Shown: positions 1-7,888 of the stretch, piece after piece | Numbering within the stretch: the stretch's first letter is position 1 | How the letters are laid out: every line of letters begins with the position of its first letter | Assembly: GCA_002428935.1 (NCBI GenBank) | Contig: DIYG01000071.1 | Coordinates: forward strand, 1-19,971 | Source: Halieaceae bacterium UBA6060 | GTDB lineage: Bacteria; Pseudomonadota; Gammaproteobacteria; Pseudomonadales; Halieaceae | Reading direction: 5' to 3' | DNA: 19,971 bases | Position numbers and translations under genes: made by a program | The notes under the pieces: generated by a model | Database searches by the model: none | What the model was told of the DNA's origin: nothing | Seen by the model: the letters and a program-made list of their open reading frames with translations, nothing else

Positions 1-1285
1 CCGGTCGTACGGAGGCGTATAGGTGCACGCCCCCATCGGAAATTTCGGCTCGCCCCCCCTGGGGCAACATGGCCATCTGGATTTCCCGCGCCGCGTCCAA
101 TTCACCTTCAAGACGGCTGCGTCGTGCGGTCGCGTCCTGTAACTCCTTGATGTGATGGCCCAGGTCCTGGCGCATGGTGTCGAAGGCGCGAACCAGTTCG
201 CTCACTTCGTCCGTGCCCGTAGCTTCGGGCAAAGGCACGTCGAGATTGCCTTCGGCGATGGCGCTGCTGGCACTGGCGAGCATGGGTAAGGGGCGATTGA
301 TCCGCCGGGTAATGGTGGTTACCAAAGCCAGAAGCGTGATCGTCATGACAGCTCCCATGAGGAACGTACGCCAGGCGTAGTTCTTGAGCGGCTTAAGAAC
401 CTCAGTTGGGGAGTACACGACACCAACGGCCCAACCTCCGGCACCTGCGTTGAGTACTCTCAGTTCGCAGGTGGCGCTCGTGCGCGGGCAGTGCACTTGG
501 ATCCCTTGGGGTGTCTCTCCCGTCTGAGAGCGCCAGTCTTCCCAGGCTTCTGCACTCGTAGGAGTCAGTACCTCGCTCATGGGCGCGCTGATCATGCGGC
601 CCTGGGGGGCGCCGATGAGCGTGCCTGCGCGAGTCAGGAGAAAGGCGAAGCCTGCCGTATCGATGCTCAAGTCTTCGAGGTAAGGCTGAAGTTCATCGAG
701 AACTATGTCGGCGGTAGCGATGCCGAGAAAGCTACGCCGATCATCGGCTTCACGGCGATACAGGGGCGTTGCAAAGGTCGCCATGGTTTGGGCGATGCCG
801 ATCGGTTCAAAGTAAGGGTCCACCCACAAGGCCTGCTGTTCTTGCCGAGGTTTGGTGAACCAGGTGGTTTCAAAATAAGGTGGTGTTGAATGGGTCAGAT
901 CGGCAAAAGCCACCTCATTGCCTCGGCGATAGGCGTAGGGGGCAAAGCCTCCATCATCCTTCCACTGACTCGGGTCCACCGCCAGGGCGGCGCCCCAAAT
1001 ATGCGGGTTACTGTCGATGATGCTTTGTAGGAGGACATTGATCTGCTTGTCTTCGGGCAATTCCTGGAGCGCCTCGCCGAGAAGGCGCACGGAGCTTTCG
1101 ATACCGGTGCCCAACTCCTCGATACGTCCAATGCCACGTTCGACGCTAACTCTGGCGTTGCTGGTGAGGTTGTCGAGAATCTTCGCCCGGGACAGACGAT
1201 AGTCCAGGGTAAGACCCAGGCCCAATACCAGCACCGCCGCTAGAGCGATGGCACCTATGAGTCTCGCGGCCAGAGAACCGCCCAC
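1..1285 (-). CDS. dCache-HAMP-SpoIIE/PP2C-type serine phosphatase, C-terminus cut by window edge
   Basis: 428 codons are readable from a GTG at 1285, preceded by AGAGGA seven bases upstream; no ATG lies in frame upstream. Visible order: transmembrane helix at about residues 8-28, an extracytoplasmic region of about 275 residues with the look of a dCache sensor (for example WVDPYFEP near 154-161), a second helix at about 306-326, a HAMP linker at about 327-381, then RLEGELDAAREIQMAMLP at 391-408. That last motif (E-L-x-x-A-R-x-I-Q-x-x-[LM]-L-P) is the usual lead-in to SpoIIE/RsbU PP2C phosphatase domains; the metal-binding Asp motifs lie beyond the window. Inferred role: an inner-membrane sensor that dephosphorylates a STAS-type protein or similar partner in response to a periplasmic ligand. 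It could instead carry another output domain, but the 391-408 motif makes PP2C by far the best guess. It starts 11 bp after gloA, so the two are probably cotranscribed. Confidence 0.8.
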   Translation of the reverse strand, partial: MGGSLAARLIGAIALAAVLVLGLGLTLDYRLSRAKILDNLTSNARVSVERGIGRIEELGTGIESSVRLLGEALQELPEDKQINVLLQSIIDSNPHIWGAALAVDPSQWKDDGGFAPYAYRRGNEVAFADLTHSTPPYFETTWFTKPRQEQQALWVDPYFEPIGIAQTMATFATPLYRREADDRRSFLGIATADIVLDELQPYLEDLSIDTAGFAFLLTRAGTLIGAPQGRMISAPMSEVLTPTSAEAWEDWRSQTGETPQGIQVHCPRTSATCELRVLNAGAGGWAVGVVYSPTEVLKPLKNYAWRTFLMGAVMTITLLALVTTITRRINRPLPMLASASSAIAEGNLDVPLPEATGTDEVSELVRAFDTMRQDLGHHIKELQDATARRSRLEGELDAAREIQMAMLPQGGRAEISDGGVHLYASVRP

Positions 1286-1296
1286 GGAAAAGTCCT

Positions 1297-1737
1297 CTAC
1301 CAGCTGCCGATGTTGTCCATGGATGCCCAGGGTTCTGTCGGTGGTAGAGATGGACCCTCCTGGAGAAGCTCGATGGATATGCCGTCAGGGGAACGGATAA
1401 AGGCCATGTGGCCATCTCGCGGTGGTCGATTGACGGTCACACCTCGGTCCATAAGACGCTGACAGGTGTCGTAGATGTCCTCGACGCGATAAGCCAGGTG
1501 ACCAAAGTTGCGTCCGCCGTCATAGTCTTCCGGATCCCAGTTATGGGTGATTTCCAGGAGAGGCGCGCTGTTCTCGCGGGCCGCAGCCTCATCCCCAGGG
1601 GCGGCGAGAAACACCAGGGTAAAGCGCCCCTGCTCGCTGTCGTAGCGATTCACCTCCACAAGACCTAGCTTGTGGCAGTAGAAATCAAGGGTCTCATCGA
1701 GATCCCGAGCGCGGACCATGGTGTGGAGGTAGCGCAT
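1297..1737 (-). CDS. gloA: glyoxalase I (lactoylglutathione lyase), VOC fold
   Basis: 146 residues, close to E. coli GloA (135). It converts the hemithioacetal of methylglyoxal and glutathione to S-lactoylglutathione in the cytoplasm. The N-terminus MRYLHTMVRARDLDETLDFY matches the GloA start. The four metal ligands of the family are in place: H5, E62 (LLEITHNW), H80 (NFGHLAYRV) and E123 (DGISIELLQ). The two betaalphabetabetabeta modules cover about residues 1-65 and 75-125. The family also contains zinc enzymes; the short length without the extra loops of the eukaryotic Zn type suggests the Ni/Co-activated bacterial class (inference). Upstream ribosome binding site is weak (AAGAGA). It lies just before the membrane phosphatase gene and diverges from rdgC. 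Confidence 0.93.
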   Translation of the reverse strand: MRYLHTMVRARDLDETLDFYCHKLGLVEVNRYDSEQGRFTLVFLAAPGDEAAARENSAPLLEITHNWDPEDYDGGRNFGHLAYRVEDIYDTCQRLMDRGVTVNRPPRDGHMAFIRSPDGISIELLQEGPSLPPTEPWASMDNIGSW

Positions 1738-1770
1738 AGGGCAAGGTCTCTTGTTGGTGGCGGACGCTTG

Positions 1771-1799
1771 ATACTAGGGACCGCGTATGACGGCGGCAA
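1771..1799 (-). promoter_or_regulatory. candidate sigma70 promoter for gloA
   Basis: On the minus strand TTGCCG (1794-1799) and TAGTAT (1771-1776) are separated by exactly 17 bp; each matches its consensus hexamer at 4 of 6 positions. The predicted start site would be about 25-30 bases before the gloA ATG. No start site data; prediction by eye only. Confidence 0.35.
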
Positions 1800-1881
1800 G
1801 CGCCGGAGAAGATTGATTTGGCCGTGGTAAAGGTTCCGACCTTGTGTAGAATCGGCGGCCCTTTTCTTGGACGAGACTTTT

Positions 1882-2790
1882 ATGTGGTTCAGAAACCTGC
1901 GGGCTTACCGAATGACCCGCGGCTTGGAGCTAACAGCGGAACAGCTTGAAGAACAGCTGTCGAAAAGGCTCTTTCGTCCCTGCACACCCGCACAGCCCCT
2001 CGCCGTAGGTTGGGTACCGGCCCTGGGGGAAGGCTCTGAGGTTTTGGTTCACGCGGCCGATGGGCGGTTCCTGCTCTGTTTACGTCGCGAAGAGAAGATT
2101 CTGCCGGCTTCGGTGGTGCGCGACCTTCTCAAGGAGCGCGTGGAAGGCATTGAAGCCCAGCAGGGTCGCAAGGTTTACCGGAAGGAAAAACTAGCGCTCA
2201 AAGATGAAGTGATTCAGGACTGCTTGCCGCGAGCGTTTAGCCGTCACGGTGAACTGCGTTTACTCATCGACCCCCAGGCCCGCTGGGTATTTGTCGATAC
2301 GGCCAGCGCACCCCGGGCGGAAGAGGCGTTGAATCTGCTTCGCGAAGGTATCGGCACCTTTCCGGTGGTGCCTCCGCAAACGGTTCACGCGCCGAGTGCG
2401 GCCATGAGCGGATGGCTCACCAATGCCAGTTTGCCCGAGGAGTTCATGCTTCGCGATGAGTGTGAACTGCGCGACCTCGGAGAGCAGGCGGCGATCGTTC
2501 GCTGTCGCGGCGTTGAGTTGCTTAGCGATGAGATCCGTCAGCACATCCAGGGTGGCATGCAGGTGGTACGGGTGTCTCTGGGCTGGAAAGAGCAGCTGAC
2601 CTTTGTGCTCGGTGACGACCTGTGTCTGCGGCGCATGAAGTTCGCCGATGCCCTGGTCAAGGAAAACGATGAGCTTATGGATGAAGATCGCCTGGCCCGC
2701 CTGGATGCGGACTTTGCTCTTATGGCGCCAGCGTTGACGGCCCTCCAGGATCGACTCATCGCGCTCTTTGGCGGCGAGGACGACGCCTAG
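1882..2790 (+). CDS. rdgC: recombination-associated protein RdgC
   Basis: 302 residues from the ATG at 1882, matching the roughly 303-residue E. coli protein, whose N-terminus is also M-x-W-F-[KR]-N-L. An in-frame TTG 15 bases upstream is less likely because the family begins at the MWFRNL motif. RdgC is a nucleoid-associated, ring-forming dimer that binds DNA without sequence specificity and restrains RecA loading and strand exchange. Family features seen: MWFRNLRAYRMTRG start, the ALGEGSEVLVHAADGRFLLC strand region and a long acidic C-terminal helix ending GGEDDA. The stop is 2 bp before mnmH, so it probably heads the mnmH-selD transcript; no functional link between recombination control and tRNA selenation is known to me. 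A -10-like TAGAAT lies at 1847-1852 but without a good -35. Confidence 0.95.
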   Translation: MWFRNLRAYRMTRGLELTAEQLEEQLSKRLFRPCTPAQPLAVGWVPALGEGSEVLVHAADGRFLLCLRREEKILPASVVRDLLKERVEGIEAQQGRKVYRKEKLALKDEVIQDCLPRAFSRHGELRLLIDPQARWVFVDTASAPRAEEALNLLREGIGTFPVVPPQTVHAPSAAMSGWLTNASLPEEFMLRDECELRDLGEQAAIVRCRGVELLSDEIRQHIQGGMQVVRVSLGWKEQLTFVLGDDLCLRRMKFADALVKENDELMDEDRLARLDADFALMAPALTALQDRLIALFGGEDDA

Positions 2791-2792
2791 CC

Positions 2793-3899
2793 ATGACCCA
2801 GCATCGTGAGGACACGACGGACTATGCCCGAGTGTTTCTCGCCGATGCACCCCTGATGGATACCCGGGCCCCCCTGGAGTTTGCCCGCGGTGCCTTTCCC
2901 AGTGCCCTGAGCCTGCCCCTGATGACCGATGAGGAGCGCGCGGCGGTCGGTACCTGCTACAAGCAAAAAGGACAGGAAGCCGCTATCACTCTCGGCCATG
3001 AGCTGGTGGCCGGAGAGGTTCGCGACTCCCGAATGGAAGCCTGGCGACGCTTTGCCGAGGCCAACCCGAATGGGTATCTGTACTGTTTTCGTGGCGGCTT
3101 GCGCTCGCAGATTGTTCAGAATTGGCTCGCTGAGGTGGGTGTCTCCTATCCGCGTATCGGCGGTGGCTATAAAGCCATGCGACGTTTCTTGCTGGACACT
3201 TTGGAAGCCCAGGCTAAACGCGCTGATATCTACCTCATTGCCGGCGCGACGGGGACCGGTAAGACTCGCCTGGTCAACGCTTTGTCGCGTTCCATTGATC
3301 TGGAGGCTCTCGCCCGACATCGCGGTTCTGCCTTTGGTCGTCTGTTAGTGGAGCAACCCTCGCAAATCGATTTTGAGAATGCCCTGGCCATTGCGTTGCT
3401 GAAGCTCGCGCAAACACCTGGCCCCGTGTTTCTTGAGGACGAGGGCCGACTCATCGGCCGTCTCGCCGTACCGGAAAATCTGCGAAAACGGATGGCCAGC
3501 GCGCCGCTCCTGGTATTGGATTACTCCGTGGATGAGCGCGTGCAGGTGGTTATTGAAGACTACATTATCGATTTGGGTGAGCGCTTTCGTTCTGCCCATG
3601 GTGTCGACGGACCACTCCTCCATCGCCAGCGTCTTCAAAGCGATCTCGCCCGAACCCGCAAACGACTGGGAGGTGAGCGCTTCGCGGCCATTGGTCGATC
3701 CATGGATGCGGCCTTTAACGCCCAGGAACGCAGCGGCAGCATCGAGGGCCACCGCGCCTGGATTCGCGATTTGCTCACTCAATACTACGACCCCATGTAC
3801 GCTTATCAGCTATCTCGCCGCGACGGGCAGCGGCTCCATGCTGGGACTCGTGAGGAGCTAGCGGCCTGGATCAAGGCAGAGATCCGTCATGCAGATTGA
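2793..3899 (+). CDS. mnmH: tRNA 2-selenouridine synthase (rhodanese plus P-loop domains)
   Basis: 368 residues (E. coli MnmH/YbbB 364). It replaces the sulfur of 2-thiouridine at wobble U34 of Lys, Glu and Gln tRNAs with selenium from selenophosphate, through a geranylated intermediate. The N-terminal rhodanese domain (about 10-125) carries the catalytic loop YCFRGGLRS with Cys98. The C-terminal P-loop domain starts with Walker A GATGTGKT (151-158). The start MTQHREDTTDYARVFLADAP aligns with the E. coli start. A GAGGA lies about 12 bases upstream inside the end of rdgC. The 3' end overlaps the selD fusion by 11 bp, so translation may be coupled. The next gene supplies its selenium donor, which strongly supports the assignment. 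Confidence 0.96.
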   Translation: MTQHREDTTDYARVFLADAPLMDTRAPLEFARGAFPSALSLPLMTDEERAAVGTCYKQKGQEAAITLGHELVAGEVRDSRMEAWRRFAEANPNGYLYCFRGGLRSQIVQNWLAEVGVSYPRIGGGYKAMRRFLLDTLEAQAKRADIYLIAGATGTGKTRLVNALSRSIDLEALARHRGSAFGRLLVEQPSQIDFENALAIALLKLAQTPGPVFLEDEGRLIGRLAVPENLRKRMASAPLLVLDYSVDERVQVVIEDYIIDLGERFRSAHGVDGPLLHRQRLQSDLARTRKRLGGERFAAIGRSMDAAFNAQERSGSIEGHRAWIRDLLTQYYDPMYAYQLSRRDGQRLHAGTREELAAWIKAEIRHAD

Positions 3900-6087
3900 C
3901 CCCGAGCCGCAGAAGGATCTGGTGTTTGTCGGTGGGGGACATGCTCACGCTCTGGTGTTGCGCCAGCTGGCCATGGCACCGCCGGCGGGCCTGCGAATCA
4001 CGCTCATATCTCCGGATGCCTTCACCCCATACTCGGGCATGCTTCCAGGGCTTCTGGCGGGCCACTACACCCCTGAGGATACGCATATTGATCTGGCCAG
4101 GCTGTGTCAGTGGGCGGGCGTCCGTTTTCTCAATGACCGGGTTACGGCTCTGGACCCGAGTACCCGATGCCTGAGCTGCGAAAAACGTGGCGTCATTGAG
4201 TACGACATTCTCTCCATCGATATTGGCTCCCAGCCCGAGCTCGATTCTGTTCCTGGAGCGCGTGAATTCGCCACACCGGTAAAACCGGTGGCCGACCTTT
4301 GGTCGCGGTGGAACGCGCTCACCGAGGACGAAGATCTTCGTCGCGGCGCCATCGCGGTGGTGGGCGGCGGTGCGGGTAGCGTGGAGCTGGCCCTCGCCAT
4401 TGCCCACAAGCTACGCCACGAACGGCCGCAGATCGATCTTTACTGCGGTGCTGCACAGGTGCTGGAAGGCTACCGTCGTTCTACCCGCCGGGCTGTAGAG
4501 AGGGCGCTGGAGAGCTATGGGATCGCTCTTCATTGCAATCATCGCGTGGTTCAGGTGAAGGATCAGGAACTGCATTTTGAGCACGCTGTTACTTGTCGTT
4601 TCAGCACCTTGATATGGGCTACGGGGGCTTCTGCCGCGCCCTGGATAGCTGAGAGCGGGCTTCCCGTGGATGAGCGTGGCTTTATGCTTGTCAACGACAC
4701 CCTGCAAAGCACTGGCTATGCAAATGTATTTGGTAGTGGAGACATCGCTACCCAGCTCCGTCACCCCCGGCCCAAGGCCGGGGTTTACGCGGTGCGTCAG
4801 GGACCAGTGCTCGCAAAAAACCTGCTCGCCCTGTTTGCTGGAAGAGCTCTACGAGAGCACCGTCCTCAGCGGCGTTTTCTGTCTATGTTGGCCCTGGGTT
4901 CGCAACACGCTGTCGCGGAACGAAACGCACTGACTGTCCGTGGGGCCTGGGTATGGCGTTGGAAAGACCGCATCGATCGGCAGTTCATGGAGCGGTTTCA
5001 GGATTTACCACCCCTGACCATGAGCCCATCAAGCCCCCGGCAAGCCGACGACGGATCGGTGGCGCAGGCACCCTGTGGAGGCTGTGGTGCCAAAGTGGGA
5101 GCAGATGCCTTGTCCGGTGTGCTCCATGAGTTGCGTCAGCGCTACCCGGACCATCTGCCCGATGCTCAGGATCTTGATGATGCGGCGCTTATTGCGGTGG
5201 ACTCACCGCTACTTCAGTCCGTGGATGGATTGCGCGCCTTGATCGATGACCCCTGGCGCATGGGCCGCATCGCCGCGCAGCATGCGCTGTCTGATCTTTA
5301 TGCCTGTGGTGCCAGGCCTCACTCAGCACAACCGATCCTGACCCTGCCGTTTGCCGCGCCCCCTTTGCAGCGGCGAGACCTCCAGCTGATCATGGACGGC
5401 GCCTTGTCTGTGTTTGCGGAGGCTAACTGCCGGGTTATCGGTGGGCACAGCATGCAGGGACCAGAATTACAGATCGCTTTCGCGGTCAACGGAACCTCTA
5501 TCAACGACCGCCGTTTATCGAAACGTGGGGGCCGCCCCGGTGATGTGCTCATTCTGACGAAGGCGCTGGGCAGCGGGGTCTTGTTTGCTGGACACATGCA
5601 GCAGAAAGCCGACGGGCGCCACATTGAGCAGGCGTTGGCACAAATGGAGGCAGGCAACGGCCTCGCTGCAGAGATTGCCCTTGATCTCGGTGTCTCCAGT
5701 GCCACCGACATTACGGGTTTCGGTCTGGCGGGGCATCTCCTAGAGATGCTCGACGAGGGCGTTGCGGCAGAGCTCACTCTTTCGGCTCTGCCGGTCCTTC
5801 CCGGTGCCCTGGAGCTCATGGGAAGGGGCATATTCAGCACCTTGCACTCTGCCAATGAGCGCAGTTTTGGAGAGGCCCTTGCCCCCCTGGCGGGTCACGA
5901 CGAGACGGCGTTACTACAGCGCGAGATGTTGTTTGATCCGCAAACGAGCGGGGGATTGTTGTTGCCCGTGCCCGCAGAACAAGCCCATCGCTTTATGGAG
6001 CTTTCCAGAGACTGCGGTGTAATGAGTACCCGGGTTGGAGAGCTGACGCAGTGCGGTACGAAGACTGCTCGTCTTTCCCTCTGTTGA
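3889..6087 (+). CDS. selD: flavoprotein (NDH-2-like)-SelD fusion: selenide, water dikinase
   Basis: 732 residues, two domains. Residues 1 to about 375 resemble FAD/NAD(P)H pyridine nucleotide-disulfide oxidoreductases of the NDH-2 type: FAD-binding LVFVGGGHAH at 11-20, second nucleotide motif VVGGGAGSVELA at 157-168, LIWATGA at 241-247 and the C-terminal FAD motif FGSGDIA at 281-287. Residues from about 391 are SelD: PCGGCGAKVG (395-404), with Cys399 and Lys402 matching catalytic Cys17 and Lys20 of E. coli SelD (Cys19 is Ala here), DLDDAALI (428-435), HALSDLYACGARP (465-477) and the glycine-rich VIGGHSM loop. SelD makes selenophosphate from selenide and ATP. Such fusions are known in cyanobacteria and some marine bacteria; the oxidoreductase half is thought to help supply reduced selenium, but its substrate is not established. 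Selenophosphate here most plausibly feeds the overlapping mnmH; no selA or selB lies in the window. Confidence 0.93.
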   Translation: MQIDPEPQKDLVFVGGGHAHALVLRQLAMAPPAGLRITLISPDAFTPYSGMLPGLLAGHYTPEDTHIDLARLCQWAGVRFLNDRVTALDPSTRCLSCEKRGVIEYDILSIDIGSQPELDSVPGAREFATPVKPVADLWSRWNALTEDEDLRRGAIAVVGGGAGSVELALAIAHKLRHERPQIDLYCGAAQVLEGYRRSTRRAVERALESYGIALHCNHRVVQVKDQELHFEHAVTCRFSTLIWATGASAAPWIAESGLPVDERGFMLVNDTLQSTGYANVFGSGDIATQLRHPRPKAGVYAVRQGPVLAKNLLALFAGRALREHRPQRRFLSMLALGSQHAVAERNALTVRGAWVWRWKDRIDRQFMERFQDLPPLTMSPSSPRQADDGSVAQAPCGGCGAKVGADALSGVLHELRQRYPDHLPDAQDLDDAALIAVDSPLLQSVDGLRALIDDPWRMGRIAAQHALSDLYACGARPHSAQPILTLPFAAPPLQRRDLQLIMDGALSVFAEANCRVIGGHSMQGPELQIAFAVNGTSINDRRLSKRGGRPGDVLILTKALGSGVLFAGHMQQKADGRHIEQALAQMEAGNGLAAEIALDLGVSSATDITGFGLAGHLLEMLDEGVAAELTLSALPVLPGALELMGRGIFSTLHSANERSFGEALAPLAGHDETALLQREMLFDPQTSGGLLLPVPAEQAHRFMELSRDCGVMSTRVGELTQCGTKTARLSLC

Positions 6088-6169
6088 ACGACACCGCAGG
6101 TCCCCTTCGTGGCTTTGGTGCCGGATGCGCCAGCGACTGATGATCAACAGTTTTGTATCCCGTCGTTTT

Positions 6170-6658
6170 TCAAAGCTCCACCGCCACATGCCGTCGCATT
6201 CGTGAATGGTGATCGAAATCCGGGGACACGCTATAGGCAAGAATAAGATATAGCCTGGTACCCGGACGTAAGCTCAGGGAGCGATTCAGGTCCACGCCGC
6301 TATCCAGACGGAGGGTGACCTCGATGGCTCCCTTGTCTACGCTGCCCTTTGCATTGGTCACCATGGAGACCCGGTTTAGGGATGACACCGGGCGGGGATC
6401 CCCTGGGCCCACCACATAAAAGTGTTCGCTTTGGGTCTCGTCCCCTTTGACCCCCGCCATGATCAACTCGGCACCGACGATGCTGTCTACCTCATTGAAG
6501 CCCACGGCCACCCAACCTTTGGTGGGGGCCTTCACCACGAATTCCACGCTGGTGTCTCGGTGCTCCCAGGAGACCTGCATACCTTCCACGGTGATGGGGT
6601 TGGCGCGGAGTGATCCGGCGAAAAACAATAAGCTGGTGAAGATGAGGAGTACTCGCAT
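6170..6658 (-). CDS. secreted DOMON-domain protein
   Basis: 162 residues from the ATG at 6658, which has AGAGGT about seven bases upstream and begins a clear signal peptide (MRVLLIFTSLLFFAGSLRA, cleavage near 19-20). A longer reading from 6772 lacks such a start. The mature part is a DOMON-like beta sandwich: VSWEHRDTSVEFVVKAP, then GWVAVGFN (48-55), an acidic central stretch, and the closing strand ending in DFDHHSRMRRHVAVEL. DOMON domains bind b-type haem or sugars outside the cytoplasm. Met67 and His150 or His151 sit roughly where a Met/His haem pair would be expected, but this is inference. It lies downstream of the RND adaptor on the same strand (123 bp gap) and may be part of that transcript. 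It converges on selD. Confidence 0.75.
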   Translation of the reverse strand: MRVLLIFTSLLFFAGSLRANPITVEGMQVSWEHRDTSVEFVVKAPTKGWVAVGFNEVDSIVGAELIMAGVKGDETQSEHFYVVGPGDPRPVSSLNRVSMVTNAKGSVDKGAIEVTLRLDSGVDLNRSLSLRPGTRLYLILAYSVSPDFDHHSRMRRHVAVEL

Positions 6659-6781
6659 TCCGATACCTCTATGCAAGATTGTGAATGGTAATTGCAATCG
6701 ACTGGCTGGGTTCTGGGTGTCGTGTGAGCCGCACCTGTCGAGGCGGAGATAGCGAAGGCTTTCCCGCGCCAACCTACTCAG

Positions 6782-7870
6782 TTAACGATACAGAGCCAGG
6801 GAGTCATCCAGGATTCGTACATTCTGACCCTCCCGTAGGTTCTCCGCACCGCGAATTACCACGGTGGTGCCCGGGTCGAGATCGCCGGCTAAGGGTTCCA
6901 CGGCGATACGCGATCCCATGCCGCCAGCGGTTTGCACGCGGACCTTCCGCGCTTTCTTGTCCTCACCAATGGCGTAGACGAATTGCTCCCGATCCCGCAG
7001 TACCAGCGCGTCGCGGGGCACCGTCAGCATTTGCATATCCGCCGCCTCGGGCAAGGCCACGGACACGGGTTCACCGATGAGCCAATCCTGGTTGTCGAGG
7101 GAGATACGCAGCTCCATCATCCGTGAGCGCTCATCGCCGACGGGAACCATGCTGCGCACGGTCTGTAGGCTGATACCGCGCTCGCTCTCAACGGATACGG
7201 CGGTGCCCGCCGCGTTAAAGCGAGCTACTCGCAGCGGTGCCTGGACGCTGATTTCCAGAGAACTGGTATCGACCAGACGCACGAGGATGTCGCCGGCGCT
7301 GCCGTATTCACCTTCGGACATGGCGCGTTCCACTACGACTCCGGAAAATGGTGCGGGCACCTTTGCCCGGGTCAGGTCGTAAGCCGTGCGTTCCTGTTCG
7401 ACTTCGGCCATGGCCAGGTCCTGTTGCAGCATCTCGATGTCGGCTTCTACCTGATCCAGTTCGACTTCGGCCATGTTGTTGTCTTTAGCCAGGCGGGCAA
7501 GACGTTGCCGTTGGCGTTTGCGCACATCGATATCGGCCCGCAGCCGGGCAACCTGAGCAGCGTTGCTACGCAGTTCCAGTTGCAGCAAATGGTCGTCGAG
7601 GCTAGCCAGGGGCTCTCCCGCTTCAACGCGATCACCGACCTCGGCAATCCAGGTAATGCGACCTTCGATTTCACTACGAATCTGCGCATCGCGGGTGCTG
7701 ATCACCGTGCCGGGTATGTCTGTGGTCGGCGTGGCCGCCTCGCGCATTACCGGGCCGGTGCTGACGATCGCGGCGGGAGCATTTGCTAGCGCGGTACCCG
7801 GAACGCTCAGGCTGGCGGCGAGCATCAGTCCGAGAATAAAGGGTTGGCCAAAAAGGTATGAATGCTTCAT
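6782..7870 (-). CDS. RND efflux periplasmic adaptor (membrane fusion protein)
   Basis: 362 residues. Signal peptide 1 to about 29 ending ALA; no lipobox Cys, so it is probably soluble or membrane-apposed rather than a lipoprotein. The barrel-sandwich (biotinyl-lipoyl) halves are at about 60-95 (RSEIEGRITWIAEVGDRVEA) and 168-200 (AKVPAPFSGVVVERAMSEGE), bracketing a coiled-coil hairpin at about 96-165 that would contact the outer-membrane channel. Beta-barrel and membrane-proximal domains follow. It bridges the inner-membrane pump and a TolC-like channel; no TolC gene is in the window. The ATG is 18 bp after the pump stop codon, with GGAG about ten bases upstream, so the two are cotranscribed. 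Confidence 0.92.
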   Translation of the reverse strand: MKHSYLFGQPFILGLMLAASLSVPGTALANAPAAIVSTGPVMREAATPTTDIPGTVISTRDAQIRSEIEGRITWIAEVGDRVEAGEPLASLDDHLLQLELRSNAAQVARLRADIDVRKRQRQRLARLAKDNNMAEVELDQVEADIEMLQQDLAMAEVEQERTAYDLTRAKVPAPFSGVVVERAMSEGEYGSAGDILVRLVDTSSLEISVQAPLRVARFNAAGTAVSVESERGISLQTVRSMVPVGDERSRMMELRISLDNQDWLIGEPVSVALPEAADMQMLTVPRDALVLRDREQFVYAIGEDKKARKVRVQTAGGMGSRIAVEPLAGDLDPGTTVVIRGAENLREGQNVRILDDSLALYR

Positions 7871-7888
7871 GAGGGGGGTGCTCCGCGA

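Noticed and set aside
1867..1881. TTG start for rdgC
   Set aside because: The family begins with M-x-W-F-[KR]-N-L, which fits the ATG at 1882.
2260..2850. 196-codon minus-strand frame across rdgC
   Set aside because: Antisense to rdgC with no recognisable domain; rdgC matches its family from end to end.
3889..6087. Possible selenocysteine codon or SECIS in the selenium operon
   Set aside because: No in-frame TGA interrupts the fusion or mnmH, and the catalytic positions are encoded as Cys.
6081..6150. Inverted repeat CTGTTGA/TCAACAG between selD and the DOMON gene, followed by TTTTG
   Set aside because: The 56-base loop has no supporting inner stem; too weak to call a terminator.
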